64,000 nucleotides of DNA. Origin: Rhodobacteraceae bacterium D3-12 (lineage in GTDB: Bacteria > Pseudomonadota > Alphaproteobacteria > Rhodobacterales > Rhodobacteraceae). Location of the stretch: assembly GCA_025916135.1 (NCBI GenBank), contig CP104793.1:682001-746000 (forward strand), given 5' to 3'. Position 1 is the stretch's first letter, and each line of letters starts with the position of its first letter. Both the position numbers and the translations under genes were made by a program. Positions 63,897 to 64,000 of this stretch are shown in pieces. The notes under the pieces are model-generated. The model did no database searches, was not told where the DNA came from, and was given only the letters and a program-made list of their open reading frames with translations.

Positions 63897-64000
63897 GGGG
63901 GGCTGTGCCGCCCAAAGACGCGGTTTAAGAGGGGGAGGCTGAGCTCCACATACCGCAGTTTAGAAACGGGGGGCTCAGCCCTCCACACCAGCAGTTTAAA
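63897..64000. repeat. Tandem G-rich hairpin units at window end
   Basis: Three units with a period of 35-36 bases, each a G-run followed by CT..GCnCC and ending in GTTTA(A/G)A (positions of GTTTA: 63923, 63958 and 63994). The array reaches the window edge, so its length is unknown. The design recalls the 45426-45473 hairpins. I see no gene in 63786-64000. Confidence 0.6.

Noticed and set aside
63897-64000. CRISPR array
   Set aside because: The whole unit repeats with small drift and no unique spacers; there are no cas genes.

Overview
The window looks like a chromosomal segment of a marine Rhodobacteraceae (Roseobacter-group) alphaproteobacterium. The evidence is the high G+C content, frequent ATGA-type overlaps, TTG starts, and lineage-typical genes: HisZ/HisG-short, class II NrdJ, DUF1467, DUF1489, EI24, a plant-type GshA and a Zur/ZnuABC set. 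No genus can be named from this alone. I see no rRNA, tRNA, CRISPR array, transposase or prophage genes.

Layout. 1-2461: amidohydrolase plus acyl-CoA dehydrogenase. 2469-5753: zinc uptake (zur-znuC-znuB divergent from znuA) around a double Zur-box-like region. 5822-7902: ectoine-hydrolase-like M24 protein and a DMT exporter. 7919-14018: carbohydrate-acid catabolism (DenD-, LtnD- and OtnI-like enzymes of the erythronate/threonate route) with an SDR, an MFS exporter behind a SoxR-like promoter, and a FAH-family hydrolase. 14118-20769: small regulators, each beside its probable target (LysR/methyltransferase, HxlR/hydrolase). 20900-25422: ABC-2 exporter, S49 peptidase, CaCA antiporter, pteridine-reductase-like SDR. 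25736-29529: uvrC-pgsA-moaD-moaE and an SCP2 protein. 29619-36849: AlkX/YcaQ-like protein, an OmpA-family envelope pair, ubiA divergent from rsmE, gshA. 37212-38563: GbsR/MarR-regulated membrane-protein operon. 38785-45105: lipoprotein, DUF1127, a winged-helix/hydrolase fusion, slyX, and hisS-hisZ-hisG. 45509-52701: DUF1489, nrdJ, VOC protein, DUF2798 with a structured leader, and a LysR/SDR/quinone-oxidoreductase module. 52891-63785: carB, GT87, aspS, Flp-like peptide, response regulator, methylmalonyl-CoA epimerase, DUF1467, ICL/PEPM enzyme, EI24 and nitroreductase.

The most striking general observation is that seven otherwise intact genes carry eight single-base frameshifts (znuC, denD, an SDR, ltnD, the S49 peptidase twice, moaD, gshA). 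Three are one-base gains at the same string GGGACCTT and a fourth is at GGGACCTC; most of the rest lie in G or C runs. moaD and gshA are hard to lose, so context-specific sequence error, possibly tied to DNA modification, is the most economical reading, but recoding is not excluded.

Non-coding structure is rich: an 11-bp-period repeat at two loci, a 22-bp motif at three loci, tandem G/C hairpin units at two loci, an 18-bp inverted repeat with competing pairings, a hairpin that covers the Shine-Dalgarno of the doeA-like gene, and a leader with attenuator-like architecture upstream of DUF2798. Several probable operators lie beside their regulators. I found no clearly new defence or mobile system.
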